A stretch of 64,000 bases of DNA, from contig RDOG01000008.1 of the NCBI GenBank assembly GCA_011365055.1, positions 111,321-175,320 on the forward strand, read 5' to 3'. Both the position numbers and the translations under genes were made by a program. The stretch is from Promethearchaeota archaeon (GTDB taxonomy: Archaea > Asgardarchaeota > Lokiarchaeia > Helarchaeales > RDOG01). Below, piece by piece: positions 1-9,099 of the stretch (its first letter is position 1; every line of letters starts with the position of its first letter). The notes under the pieces were generated by a model, which saw only the letters and a program-made list of their open reading frames with translations, made no database searches and had not been told where the DNA came from.

Positions 1-23
1 TACTAAAAATACAAAACAATATA

Positions 24-53
24 AGTATTACTCATATTTATCAAAGTAATACT
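24..53. repeat. Inverted repeat upstream of ecfT
   Basis: Perfect 9-bp arms AGTATTACT (24-32) and AGTAATACT (45-53) are separated by 12 bp, about 35 bp before the ecfT start. This could be an operator or a hairpin in the mRNA leader, or the end of the preceding gene outside the window. Arms are A+T-rich, so chance is possible. Confidence 0.45.
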
Positions 54-88
54 CACTTAAAAATATTAACATTTTAAATTGAAAAAAA

Positions 89-886
89 ATGAGTTTTATC
101 CCTTTTAGAAGCGAAACTGAAATTAATCACCTTTCCAGAATAAATCCGGAAATAAGAGTAATAATTGCATTAATCTTTGGAGTTGTTACTGTATTTTTAA
201 AATATTTAATTTCATTTTTGATAATTATTATAGTTCTTACTATTATTGGTTTATTTACACGCGTGAAATTTATTCCAATATTTAGGAGAACGGTATCTAT
301 TTTACCGATTGTAATCATGTTAACTTTATTCATACCAATTACATCAGGGCAAGTTGTAATTTTCTCATTTCCATTCATTGTTTGGCAAATCAATATTTAT
401 AGGGATGGTATTGTAATAGCGTTGAATTTTGCAATAAGAATGCTTTCAATTTTTTATTTTTTTATGATATTTCTTTCAAGTTTATCACTCACAGAATTTA
501 CTCGATTAAGAATATTTCCGACCATAATATCTGGTTCTTTATTAATTATGATTAATTTTATTCCAGTTTTCATGATGCAAGAACGGAAATTAATTGAATC
601 CCAACAATTAAGGGGTAAAAAATTATCTAGTAGAAGCGAAAAAGTTCGTTCTGCAGGAAATATCATTGGAACAACTTTAATAAAAGCATATGAACAATCG
701 GAAAGAACATATGAGTCCATGAGGTTGAGAGGATTTGGAGGAAAACTCCAATTAAAAAAATTAAAAATTAGAGCTTCAGACATTTTTTGGTTAATTTCTG
801 TAAGCTTATTTGTACTTTCAATATTAATCTTGTTTGAATTTTATTGGAGAATTGATTTATGGAAAGTAATTGGATTATCTGTGTAA
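89..886 (+). CDS. ecfT: Energy-coupling factor transporter transmembrane protein (EcfT/CbiQ family)
   Basis: Membrane scaffold of an ECF-type importer for a vitamin or metal (cobalt/nickel). It links a substrate-binding S component to the ATPase. Seen: 265 residues, the usual EcfT length, with hydrophobic segments at about residues 22-60, 70-90, 105-130 and 145-165 and a last one near 233-252. The cytoplasmic loop carries two Arg-Gly coupling motifs, QQLRG near residue 172 and MRLRGFG near 212. These are the EcfT helices that contact the ATPase. The last 28 bases overlap the ATPase gene, so the two are translationally coupled. No S component is visible; it may lie before the window or be encoded elsewhere. 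No clear Shine-Dalgarno precedes the ATG. The substrate cannot be told from sequence. Confidence 0.88.
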   Translation: MSFIPFRSETEINHLSRINPEIRVIIALIFGVVTVFLKYLISFLIIIIVLTIIGLFTRVKFIPIFRRTVSILPIVIMLTLFIPITSGQVVIFSFPFIVWQINIYRDGIVIALNFAIRMLSIFYFFMIFLSSLSLTEFTRLRIFPTIISGSLLIMINFIPVFMMQERKLIESQQLRGKKLSSRSEKVRSAGNIIGTTLIKAYEQSERTYESMRLRGFGGKLQLKKLKIRASDIFWLISVSLFVLSILILFEFYWRIDLWKVIGLSV

Positions 887-1611
887 AAGATTTAAATTAT
901 AAATATCCAAAATTTGAATTAAAGAATATATCTTTTAATGTAAAAAAAAGGGAGCGTTTCGCATTAGTAGGACCTAATGGTGCAGGAAAAACTACCATAT
1001 TCAGGTTATTAGTAAATTTAAATAAAGCAACTTCTGGAATTGTTAAAATTTTAGGACAAGAGCTTTCTAAAAAAACAGAATGGGATATTAGAAAACAAAT
1101 TGGATATTTATTTCAAAATCCAGAAGATCAAATTTTTTCACCTACTGTAAGAGAAGAAGTTGCATTTGGACCAAGAAATTTAGGATATGAAGAAGACAAA
1201 ATTGAAAGTTTAATAGAACATTCTTTAAAACATGTTGACATGTACGAATATATTGATCATTCTCCAAGTAACTTGAGTTGGGGTCAGAAAAAAAGAGTTG
1301 CGTTAGCGTCTATTTTGGCCATGGAACCAAAGATTTTATTATTAGATGAGCCCTTTGTTAATTTAGATAATAAATCAATCATTAATTTATTTAAAATTCT
1401 TGAAAAATTACGAAATGGTCATGAAATAACTATTCTTTTCACTTCACATAATTACTTCTTTATCGAGAATTGGGCAGATAACATGTTAGTTATGAATCAT
1501 GGGCATCAAATTTTTTATGGAAATCCGAAAGAAGGACTAAAAAAAGAAGAAGTTCTAAATGCAATAGGAAACTTAAATGAAATTGAAAAATTATTAAATA
1601 TAAATTTATGA
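859..1611 (+). CDS. ecfA: ECF/cobalt-type ABC transporter ATP-binding protein
   Basis: ATPase that powers the ECF importer with the upstream EcfT. Seen: Walker A GPNGAGKTT at residues 38-46, Q-loop in YLFQNPEDQIF near 83-93 (the QNP-DQ form typical of CbiO/EcfA), signature LSWGQ at 139-143 (Trp instead of the usual Gly or Pro), Walker B ILLLDEP ending at Asp163-Glu164, D-loop NLD, and an H-loop histidine in TSHNY near 196. Its 250 residues are normal for the family. The start lies 28 bases inside ecfT. Only one ATPase gene is present here, so it probably works as a homodimer, unless a second copy is elsewhere. Confidence 0.92.
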   Translation: MESNWIICVKDLNYKYPKFELKNISFNVKKRERFALVGPNGAGKTTIFRLLVNLNKATSGIVKILGQELSKKTEWDIRKQIGYLFQNPEDQIFSPTVREEVAFGPRNLGYEEDKIESLIEHSLKHVDMYEYIDHSPSNLSWGQKKRVALASILAMEPKILLLDEPFVNLDNKSIINLFKILEKLRNGHEITILFTSHNYFFIENWADNMLVMNHGHQIFYGNPKEGLKKEEVLNAIGNLNEIEKLLNINL

Positions 1612-1658
1612 AAGATATAGATATATTGTAGGTCATATCTTTATTTCAAGGGATAATT

Positions 1659-2474
1659 ATGAGTTCTAATGATTTTGACTTTTTAAAACCGCTTAATAAA
1701 TATGGATTTTCAAAATTGGATATTAAAATAGATAAAGATATTATTAAAAAGATAGATTTGATAACCCGTTCGAGAAAAATTATGGATTTAAAAGAAGGGG
1801 AATTACAATTACGATCTGAAGTTCATCACATGTTAGGATCGGAACTAATAACGTATGGATTGGAGAAATTAATTACTTTATTTTCTCGAATTCGTTCTGG
1901 TGAAGAAAAAAAGGAACTTAAGTCTATATTGAAATATCATGTTATACGAATGGAGCCAAATTATGATGAAAACGAGAAGAAAAGAGTTGATGAGTTATAT
2001 TATAATAAAGTAAATGCTCCAGTTAAAAGGGTTATTGATGTAGTAGAAGATAGAGTAAAAAAAAGTAAAGATTTTGTCGAAGATACTGATAAATATGTTC
2101 GCGGTGAGGCTCGTGATCTTGCATTTAAGGAAATTGGAAAAAGAATTCGAAGAACAGGAGAAGATCTTGGATTTGATGTCAACCAAATTACAAAAAGATC
2201 TGAACAAATATTTGGAAGAATATTAAATGTTTTATCTGATGAACATTCAAAAAAAATAGAGCCAATCGAATACAGAGCATATATTAGATCAAGAATGGGT
2301 GGATCTTTAGAATCTTCAAAACCGCAATTAACAATACATCAAACGGAAAGTGGTCTTAGAATCATGGGAGGATCCTTAATTGATGAGCAATTTGATGACG
2401 TTTCACCTGAATTGTTAGAAGATGCATTACAATTCATGTTATTGAGTAAAGCAGAGATGAAAAAAGATGGATAA
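1659..2474 (+). CDS. Unknown charged protein, 271 aa
   Basis: I do not recognise this protein. It is highly charged, mostly helical by composition, with no signal peptide, membrane segment or cysteine cluster. The stretch from about 120 to 190 is Lys/Arg/Asp-rich and could be coiled or nucleic-acid-binding. The C-terminal third has two MGGSL strings (near residues 211 and 236) in a Ser/Gly-rich context, suggesting a small duplicated turn. It starts 48 bases after ecfA on the same strand, and its end overlaps the FmdE-like gene by 8 bases, so it is probably co-transcribed and translationally coupled with that gene. The reading frame is clearly real from length and overlap; the function is unknown. 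Confidence 0.7.
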   Translation: MSSNDFDFLKPLNKYGFSKLDIKIDKDIIKKIDLITRSRKIMDLKEGELQLRSEVHHMLGSELITYGLEKLITLFSRIRSGEEKKELKSILKYHVIRMEPNYDENEKKRVDELYYNKVNAPVKRVIDVVEDRVKKSKDFVEDTDKYVRGEARDLAFKEIGKRIRRTGEDLGFDVNQITKRSEQIFGRILNVLSDEHSKKIEPIEYRAYIRSRMGGSLESSKPQLTIHQTESGLRIMGGSLIDEQFDDVSPELLEDALQFMLLSKAEMKKDG

Positions 2475-3069
2475 AAAATCCAAGTACGAAGAATATTATG
2501 ATTTTGCAGTTAAATTTCACGGGCACTCGTGCCCTGGGATGTTATCAGGATTGCTAATGTCAATTTATGTTTTGGAAAACTTTAATGTGAATAGAGCCAT
2601 GGATGAAGAGCTCGTCACGATTTCGGAAGGAACGAGTTGCATGGTTGACAGTTTTCAAGCAGTTTTGGGGACGACTTTGGGAAAGGGAAATTTGTTAATA
2701 AAAGATTATGGAAAAAATGCAGCAGTTTTTTTAAATAGAAATACGGAAAAAGGCATTAGATTATCGTTTAATTATTTAAAAATGAGAGAAATTTTAGGTT
2801 TAGAAGATTTAAGGCCTCAATTACAAAACCTAACTCCTAATGAAAGAAGCGAATTTATAAAAAACTTGTATTTTAGACTTCTCGAAAAGCCATTAAATAA
2901 TTTCATTGATGTTGAGAAAATAAACATGACGTTTCCTGACGAAGCTCATATTTTTCAAACTATCATTTGTGAATCTTGCGGAGAAGGAGTAATGGAAACT
3001 AGAATCCGAGTTAAAGATGGGAGGAAATTATGCATCTCCTGTGCTGAAGGAAAATACTGGAAAAAATAA
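2467..3069 (+). CDS. fmdE: FmdE family protein (formylmethanofuran dehydrogenase subunit E-like)
   Basis: The N-terminal domain begins with FHGHSCPGML (about residues 17-26), the His/Cys metal-binding signature of the FmdE family, followed by the EGTSCMVDSFQ and LGKGNL motifs. The C-terminus is a four-cysteine zinc-ribbon-like tail (CESCG near 173 and CISCAEG near 193). Known family: FmdE associates with tungsten/molybdenum formylmethanofuran dehydrogenase in methanogens, but stand-alone members occur widely without the Fwd/Fmd core. No fwdABCD genes are in this window, so a role in molybdopterin/metal handling or another oxidoreductase is just as likely. It overlaps the preceding unknown gene by 8 bases. 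Confidence 0.82.
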   Translation: MDKKSKYEEYYDFAVKFHGHSCPGMLSGLLMSIYVLENFNVNRAMDEELVTISEGTSCMVDSFQAVLGTTLGKGNLLIKDYGKNAAVFLNRNTEKGIRLSFNYLKMREILGLEDLRPQLQNLTPNERSEFIKNLYFRLLEKPLNNFIDVEKINMTFPDEAHIFQTIICESCGEGVMETRIRVKDGRKLCISCAEGKYWKK

Positions 3070-3076
3070 AAAAAAA

Positions 3077-5038
3077 TTAAATTTTTAAAGCAGCTTTATA
3101 TCCGTCTTTTACAGCATCTACAATTTTTCTGGGTTTTTTACAATCCCCAATTTTCTTTAAATTCGGAAATTTAGATTTAATCTCTTCTTCTAGTTTATCG
3201 TTTGATTTGACACCAGTTGCTATTATTAAATCATCAAATTTAATACTAATATCGTTCTTTTTTTGCGTCCCTATTAACGTATTTTCTTTGATTTCAGTAA
3301 TTTTAGTTCTGAGATAAGTTGTAATGTTCTCATTTTCATTTATAAGAGGAATTACGACATTCTTGACCATTTCTTGAACGTTAGCACCTAAGTTCTTTAA
3401 CATCTCTACGACTACCACTTTTTTCTTTTTATCAGCAAGATATTCAGCAACTTCTAATCCTACCATTCCCCCACCAATAATTGCGATGTTTTGTCCTTTA
3501 GGAATCTCCCCTTCCAGGACATACGAATATAACTTGTAAGGAACCTTGCTTAATCCCTCTATTTCAGGTAGTATTGGTTCTGATCCTGTTGCAAGAATTA
3601 TATGATCAGGTTTATAATCATCAAGTATTTTTTCTGAAAATGGCATATTTAACTTCACATTGACTCCTAATTCCATGAAAACTTGGTTATAATAAGAAAT
3701 TATGTTTTTAACTTCTTCCTTAATAGGTGCAACGCTTGCAATGTAAAGATTTCCACCTATTTTACCGGATTTTTCTATCAAAAGCACATCATGCCCCCTT
3801 AATTTTGCGACTTTTGCAGCTTCCAAACCACCGGGACCAGCACCAATTATGAGCACTTTCTTAATGTCTTTTGCTTTTTGGATATCATCATCAACACCAA
3901 ATAAATTAGGATTGACTGCACATTCGATTGGTTTTTGCCACATTAAATTCGTAATACAAGTGTTGCATGCTATGCAAGTTTTAATATCCATCCTTTCTTC
4001 TTTAGCTTTTAATGGGAATTGAGGATCTGCAATTAAACCGCGCCCAATTGCTACTAAATCAGCTTTTCCTTTTTCTATAATTTCGTTTGCCAATTTCGGA
4101 GTGTTTATTCTACCAACAGTGATAACTGGAGTTTTAGTTAAAACTTGCTTAACACTCGCAGCACGTTCGACGTTAAATCCTTTCGGAAAGCTCATATAGG
4201 GAATCATTGGATTTTTTAGAGAGCTGTGTGTTCCACAAGAGATACTTATAATGTTTGCACCTAATTCTTCCATTTTTTTTGCAACTTGAATGGTTTCCTC
4301 AAGTTCGAATCCACCCTCAATGTAATCACTTCCATTCAATCGAACAGAGATTAAAAAATCATCTCCGATGCGGTTTCTGATTTCATTGTAAATTTCAATT
4401 AGAAATCTCATTCTATTTTCTAAAGATCCACCATATTCATCAGTTCGTTTATTAATATTCGGTGAAAGAAACTGATTAATGATATAACCGTGAGCGCCAT
4501 GAATTTCAATACCATCAAATCCAGCCTTCTTGCATCTTTCTGCTGCATCACCATGCATTTTTACAACTTCTTGTATTTCTTCCTTATTTAAAATGTGTAT
4601 TTTCTCCACGTGTCCCCCTAGAGCTTCTACCATCATGAGATCACTCATTTGAGATGCAGAAATCGGTTCAATATTAGTAATTAATTTACTTGTTTGTCCT
4701 CCTGCATGAAATAGTTGGATTGATGCAACCGCCCCATGTTTCTTTATGGTTTGGGCAAGTTTTGACAATCCTTCGATCTTATCATCACTTTCCATGCTTA
4801 ACATTTGGCTTGTTTGCTGACCTCTTTTTTCAATATAAGTACCTTCAACAATAATTAAAGCAGTACCACCCTTTGCTCGTTGTTCGTAATATTTCAACGT
4901 GTCATTAATAACATTTCCATTAGCGTCACCCAAATTTGAATCCATTGGGGGCATTACGATTCTATTTCTAAGAGTAATTGTTCGCCCACTTTTTAATTTT
5001 ATATTTAAAGGTTCAAATAGTTTCGTAAGAATCACCAT
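3077..5038 (-). CDS. NADH:flavin oxidoreductase / 2,4-dienoyl-CoA reductase-like (Old Yellow Enzyme plus FAD domain)
   Basis: Three-part flavoenzyme. An Old-Yellow-Enzyme TIM barrel spans about residues 1-345, with the family signature around HGAHGYIINQFLSP and the DEYGGSLENR string. A [4Fe-4S] site follows: CIACNTC plus a downstream Cys in the IECAVNP region near 355-375. A two-dinucleotide reductase half has GAGPGGLEAAK near 397 (FAD) and GGGMVGLEVAEYL near 520 (NAD(P)H). The 653 residues match bacterial FadH and related trimethylamine dehydrogenase and enoate reductases. Expected reaction: reduction of an activated C=C bond with NAD(P)H, via FMN and the iron-sulfur cluster; the substrate is not predictable. 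It converges with the FmdE gene 7 bases away and stands alone. Confidence 0.88.
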   Translation of the reverse strand: MVILTKLFEPLNIKLKSGRTITLRNRIVMPPMDSNLGDANGNVINDTLKYYEQRAKGGTALIIVEGTYIEKRGQQTSQMLSMESDDKIEGLSKLAQTIKKHGAVASIQLFHAGGQTSKLITNIEPISASQMSDLMMVEALGGHVEKIHILNKEEIQEVVKMHGDAAERCKKAGFDGIEIHGAHGYIINQFLSPNINKRTDEYGGSLENRMRFLIEIYNEIRNRIGDDFLISVRLNGSDYIEGGFELEETIQVAKKMEELGANIISISCGTHSSLKNPMIPYMSFPKGFNVERAASVKQVLTKTPVITVGRINTPKLANEIIEKGKADLVAIGRGLIADPQFPLKAKEERMDIKTCIACNTCITNLMWQKPIECAVNPNLFGVDDDIQKAKDIKKVLIIGAGPGGLEAAKVAKLRGHDVLLIEKSGKIGGNLYIASVAPIKEEVKNIISYYNQVFMELGVNVKLNMPFSEKILDDYKPDHIILATGSEPILPEIEGLSKVPYKLYSYVLEGEIPKGQNIAIIGGGMVGLEVAEYLADKKKKVVVVEMLKNLGANVQEMVKNVVIPLINENENITTYLRTKITEIKENTLIGTQKKNDISIKFDDLIIATGVKSNDKLEEEIKSKFPNLKKIGDCKKPRKIVDAVKDGYKAALKI

Positions 5039-5927
5039 TATCTTATTTGTTCATTTTAAATTTTCTTAAAGGAGTATAAAGATTCTAATTCTGAGTAAAA
5101 TATTTCAAAATCTCCTCAAGATTAATTATTACGAGTTTTTATTTAACTTAATAATTTAAAAAAAAATCAAATTAAAAGTTTTCATAATGAATTTCGAGCA
5201 TAATTTTTATTTTCTATCTCCAATATTCTTGGAAATCAATAAATTAAAAAGAAATCAATTTAAATTTAGTGAAAAAAAACTGTATAGAGAGAAATTTTTA
5301 ATTTATAAATCTAATAATTTTTAAATCCTTAAAGAAAATCATATGAATATTTGTACAAAAGAATTTTATGCCAAATATAATTTCGATTTAATTTTAAATA
5401 ATATTTTTTTTGTTTTATATACAATTTAGATTGAAAAAATTTTGAATATTTAATTTTAGTAAGGTTATTGATTAATTTATTACTATTAAAAAATCATTAT
5501 AAATTAAAAAAATCCTTTATGAAATTCATATTCATCCTTCAGATAATATTTCTGTAAAAAAGTATCATATGGAAGAAATAATTTGAGTTTCTGAGCATTT
5601 TAACTAAAATAATAATTAGAGTACAAGTAATAGACAATAATATTCGATTTATAAAAAAATTGAAATGTAAGAAATATATTGGTAAAATAATTTAGAATTT
5701 ATATTAAATATTTTTTAAAATAAATTTAATAATGATTAAGATATTTCTAATCTTTAATATAATAATTGATTAATGGTAGCAAATTTCTATAAAAATTTGT
5801 TGAATGCATTAAAAATTGTCAAGAAATGTTTATATAGAAAATGCGAAAAAACTACACATCTCATTTAAAATCTTGATTTAAATTTGTTATAGGATTTAAT
5901 TAAGGAATGGTTATGAGATGAATAGTC
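5039..5927. other. Long A+T-rich intergenic region, no gene seen
   Basis: About 890 bases between a leftward start and a rightward start. All frames are broken by frequent stops and I see no convincing small gene. Two TTTATATA boxes occur, at 5414-5421 and 5829-5836; the latter suits the downstream surface-protein gene. No tandem repeat or strong hairpin stands out beyond A/T runs. Confidence 0.6.
5829..5836 (+). promoter_or_regulatory. Candidate TATA box for the surface-protein gene
   Basis: TTTATATA matches the archaeal TATA consensus. Transcription would start about 25 bases downstream, leaving a leader of roughly 70 bases before the ATG at 5928. This is inferred from motif and position only. 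Confidence 0.4.
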
Positions 5928-7178
5928 ATGAAAATAAAAATAATATTGCTTAGCTTTGTTTTATTATTTCCAATGATTTTTACTTCTAATTGTTTTTTGT
6001 ATAATGTCTCTTTATCAGCGGGAAATAAGTTTGAAATTTCACGAACTGCTTCAAACGCGAATTGGCATGAAGGATCAGCAACTACGACTTCTGAAGCATC
6101 GATTACTTATACAACAGACCTTAAGCCAAGTTCTGTTATAGATTATAATTATGTATACTATCAAAAAATGAGTATTAATTTTTTAGATGATACGAGTACT
6201 TCAGTTGAATTTAACTTCATAAATCACTTTTTAGAAGAAGGTGTAGATAATAATACGGGGACAATAACGGATTGGGACTATTGTAGCTATATAGAACCTC
6301 ATCTTATCAGCGAATCTTATAAAAATGGATATAATATCAAATCTAGTTATAAATTTAATGGTTTCGATATAGTTAATGGAAGCTCAAATAATTTATCATT
6401 CCAAAATAGCACTGAAGGAGGTAATTGGGGTCTAATGGTTGATGATAGCATCAAATTAGGCAGAATAGAATTTTCTAACTGTTCAAGTAGTATTAGCGAC
6501 CCATATCTAACAACAAGAAATTATCAATATAATGGCCAATCTTTAAAGGAAAGTAGAATATTTTTTAATGTTACTTTAAATTCAACAATTGGAATAACAA
6601 GCGATAAACGATATATTGATACAGTGCTTATGTTTGAAATTATACATAATATAACAACAACTTGGTATAAATATGGTCTTTTTTTGAATTGGAGTGAATA
6701 TAAAGATTTTCCAACGAATTTTGCTATTAATACAGGTGATGATTTCTGTCTTGTTGCTAATGATAGGTTGGGAATTGGAACGGCAGATTGGAGTATTTCT
6801 CAATTCAATGTTAGTGCAGAAAATGATACAGCAACGTTTATTTATAATGATGAGAATTATGCTCAACAATTCTTTACAAAGGAATATAATATTTTAGAAG
6901 ATTCTACAGTTCGTTTTACGAATAGAACTTATTTTGAAAATGCAACTTATGTAGCAGATAGTGGAGTCATAAGTTCACGAGTTTTTACTTGTTTCGATGA
7001 TTTTAAATATAATCAAAGTACGGGTATAAATTTTGATCCTAGTTTTTGTATTCCATGTAATTCTGTTCCAACAACCTCTCCTTCTATCCCAGGTTTTGAG
7101 TTCCTTTTTGTGATAATTGGATTAGCTGGTATCTTGGTTTTATTTCTAAGAAAAAGAATGCAATTAGAAGCATTTTAA
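5928..7178 (+). CDS. Secreted surface protein with C-terminal IPGFE-type sorting/anchor tail
   Basis: Exported protein of unknown function. The N-terminus is a signal peptide: Lys-rich start, hydrophobic core to about residue 25. The body is rich in Asn, Thr, Ser, Tyr and many N-x-S/T sequons, as expected for a glycosylated archaeal surface protein. The C-terminus has a Pro/Ser/Thr spacer, then IPGFEF, a single hydrophobic segment and a basic RKR end. This resembles the archaeal PGF-CTERM type of tail that is processed and lipid-anchored. An upstream ATG at 5918 runs straight into a stop, so the ATG at 5928 is chosen. A long promoter region precedes it and a T-run follows. No enzyme motif is visible. 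Confidence 0.75.
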   Translation: MKIKIILLSFVLLFPMIFTSNCFLYNVSLSAGNKFEISRTASNANWHEGSATTTSEASITYTTDLKPSSVIDYNYVYYQKMSINFLDDTSTSVEFNFINHFLEEGVDNNTGTITDWDYCSYIEPHLISESYKNGYNIKSSYKFNGFDIVNGSSNNLSFQNSTEGGNWGLMVDDSIKLGRIEFSNCSSSISDPYLTTRNYQYNGQSLKESRIFFNVTLNSTIGITSDKRYIDTVLMFEIIHNITTTWYKYGLFLNWSEYKDFPTNFAINTGDDFCLVANDRLGIGTADWSISQFNVSAENDTATFIYNDENYAQQFFTKEYNILEDSTVRFTNRTYFENATYVADSGVISSRVFTCFDDFKYNQSTGINFDPSFCIPCNSVPTTSPSIPGFEFLFVIIGLAGILVLFLRKRMQLEAF

Positions 7179-7197
7179 TTTTCTTTAATTTTTTTTT
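7179..7197 (+). terminator. Oligo-T terminator
   Basis: The stop codon is followed by T-rich sequence ending in a run of nine T (7189-7197), the usual archaeal intrinsic termination signal. Confidence 0.45.
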
Positions 7198-7372
7198 CTG
7201 AATTCTTTAAATAAAGCCATTCATTATTATGTCAAAATATTTCACTCTATCCATAAATAGTATAAATAGATTTTTTATATAAATGAAAAAATAGATCAAT
7301 ATAACAAATAGACTGAAGAATCAGATAATAGAATATTGTATTTGCAATTAAGTGCATTCTGTTATGAATTCA

Positions 7373-8254
7373 TTATATTGATATAAAAATATTGATAAGA
7401 AATCCTATGAAAAACGAAATGGCAGCTATTCCCAGACTGATTAATACCATTTCTAAAAAACGTTTCTTGAAATTTAGATCTTTCGCAACTGAAATATAAT
7501 AAGTAAAGAAGAGTATGACTAGTACTGAATTACCAATTGCCCAAGTTAAAGCAATTAAAACGTTTGATATTAAAAAATATGGAAATACAAGAAGAAATAC
7601 GGAAATAATATAAGCAATTCCCGTATATAAAGATGCTTTTAAAGGATTCTTATCAGTTTCTTCAGATTTTGTTGAAAGATATTCTGATGCACCCATGGAC
7701 ATTGCTGCAGCAATTCCTGTTATTAAAGCAGTTATGGCAATAAGTCCAGGGATTTGTAAAGCAAAAGTAAAACCTGCAAGAGCTCCCGTGAGTTCAACCA
7801 GTGCATCGTTAATTCCAAGAACGATTGAGCTGACATATTTTAACCTTTCTTCATCTAATAAATTAATTAGCTTATTTTCGTGATTAATTTCATCATCAAT
7901 CACTTCTCGGAGATCAGGAATAAATTTTGATAATGTATCATAGTTATCTTGAGCATTCTTTTCACCCTTTTCCATCAATTTTATAGAGAATGTCATTCCG
8001 AACAGTTTCGATAAAAATTTATATTTATTTATGGTTCTATTATTTGGTTTTATATCAATACCTGTATATCTCTTCCAAAAGTTATAATGTTTTAATTCAG
8101 CATTTGCAATATCTTCTAAAACTTTTCTATTAGCATCATTTTTTTCTGTTTTCGCTAAATGCATATAAATGTGATATTCAGTTATTTCACATCTTTGATA
8201 TCCTAACATAAGTGTCTTTAATTCTTCATCTAGCCCAGAAAAAATTTCAGTCAT
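7373..8254 (-). CDS. Ferritin-like/VIT1 fusion protein (membrane iron or manganese transporter)
   Basis: The N-terminal half (about residues 1-135) is a ferritin/rubrerythrin-like four-helix domain. It has Glu and His in the right spacing (ITEYH near 20-24, NAELKH near 51-56, DEINHE near 117-122), which would bind a di-iron site. The C-terminal half is a VIT1/CCC1 transporter. It opens with the conserved INDALVELTGALAG string near residue 148 and continues with about five membrane segments, including the ITGIAAAMSMGASEYLS motif. Known family: fused Er-VIT1 proteins such as MbfA export iron or manganese. It is the last gene of a leftward trio, 14 bases after the hydrolase gene. Confidence 0.85.
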   Translation of the reverse strand: MTEIFSGLDEELKTLMLGYQRCEITEYHIYMHLAKTEKNDANRKVLEDIANAELKHYNFWKRYTGIDIKPNNRTINKYKFLSKLFGMTFSIKLMEKGEKNAQDNYDTLSKFIPDLREVIDDEINHENKLINLLDEERLKYVSSIVLGINDALVELTGALAGFTFALQIPGLIAITALITGIAAAMSMGASEYLSTKSEETDKNPLKASLYTGIAYIISVFLLVFPYFLISNVLIALTWAIGNSVLVILFFTYYISVAKDLNFKKRFLEMVLISLGIAAISFFIGFLINIFISI

Positions 8255-8268
8255 TATATAGACATCTT

Positions 8269-9090
8269 TTATATTCTTTTTAAAAATTTATGTAATAAAT
8301 CATTAAATTCTTTGATGTATTCTCGAGGGGGAGAATGTCCACACTCTTTAAAAGTTATAAATTGACAATTTTTAATTTTCTTGTAACTCTCAACGACTTG
8401 ACTATTTAGAATTCTATCTTCTTCTCCGAAAACTACCAAAGTAGGGATTTTAATCTCCTTTAATTGTTGAGTCAGATCGAAAGCTCTTAATGCTTCAAAA
8501 TATTTCTTCAACATTCGCCCATTAATAGCTTTTTCTCTTCTATCAATACTCCATGCCTTTAGTTTCTCATAAAATTCAAGTTTATTAACTGGAATTTTTT
8601 GTTTTGATAACGTCAATTGATGTGAAAAAAAATCTAATATTTCTTTTTCTGAAAAGCGTTCTACGAGTTCTAATGGCATATTTTGTTTAAAGAAAGGAAG
8701 TCCATCTACAATTACCAATTTTTTGAGATTAAATGGATATCTAATTGCGTAATTCAAGCAAATAATTCCACCAAGTGAATGACCAATTATGATAGGATCT
8801 TTTATTTTAAGAATATCAATAAAATTTTTTAGATCTTGAGTCAAAATTTCAAAACTTACTTCTGTACCCAGCTCAGAGCCTCCATGCCCTCTCATATTGA
8901 AACAAAAAATCTTGTAATATTTCTGAAATTCAGTGATTTGAAAATGCCATTCATCAATTGAACCAGTAAATCCATGAATAAAAATTAAATTTTCACGACC
9001 AATTCCTGATTCAAAATATTTTAGAATAATATCATTAATTTTCAAATCTTTTTTTTCTAAAATGATTTTAGGTGGAATTTCAAATTCCAA
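8269..9090 (-). CDS. Alpha/beta hydrolase
   Basis: Soluble hydrolase with the complete catalytic triad visible. The nucleophile is Ser105 in GHSLGG, the acid is Asp225 in FGEEDRI, and the base is His252 in CGHSPP. The oxyanion segment is IHGFTGS near 38-44. Its 273 residues are standard. Esters or lactones are the likely substrates, but none can be named. The start is a TTG behind a GGGGATAT sequence. It is the middle gene of the leftward trio, with gaps of 9 and 14 bases on either side. Confidence 0.88.
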   Translation of the reverse strand: MEFEIPPKIILEKKDLKINDIILKYFESGIGRENLIFIHGFTGSIDEWHFQITEFQKYYKIFCFNMRGHGGSELGTEVSFEILTQDLKNFIDILKIKDPIIIGHSLGGIICLNYAIRYPFNLKKLVIVDGLPFFKQNMPLELVERFSEKEILDFFSHQLTLSKQKIPVNKLEFYEKLKAWSIDRREKAINGRMLKKYFEALRAFDLTQQLKEIKIPTLVVFGEEDRILNSQVVESYKKIKNCQFITFKECGHSPPREYIKEFNDLLHKFLKRI

Positions 9091-9099
9091 TAATATCCC

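Noticed and set aside
2467..3069. Evidence for a methanogenesis (Fwd/Fmd) cluster
   Set aside because: Only an FmdE-like protein is present; no catalytic Fwd/Fmd subunit or Mcr is nearby.
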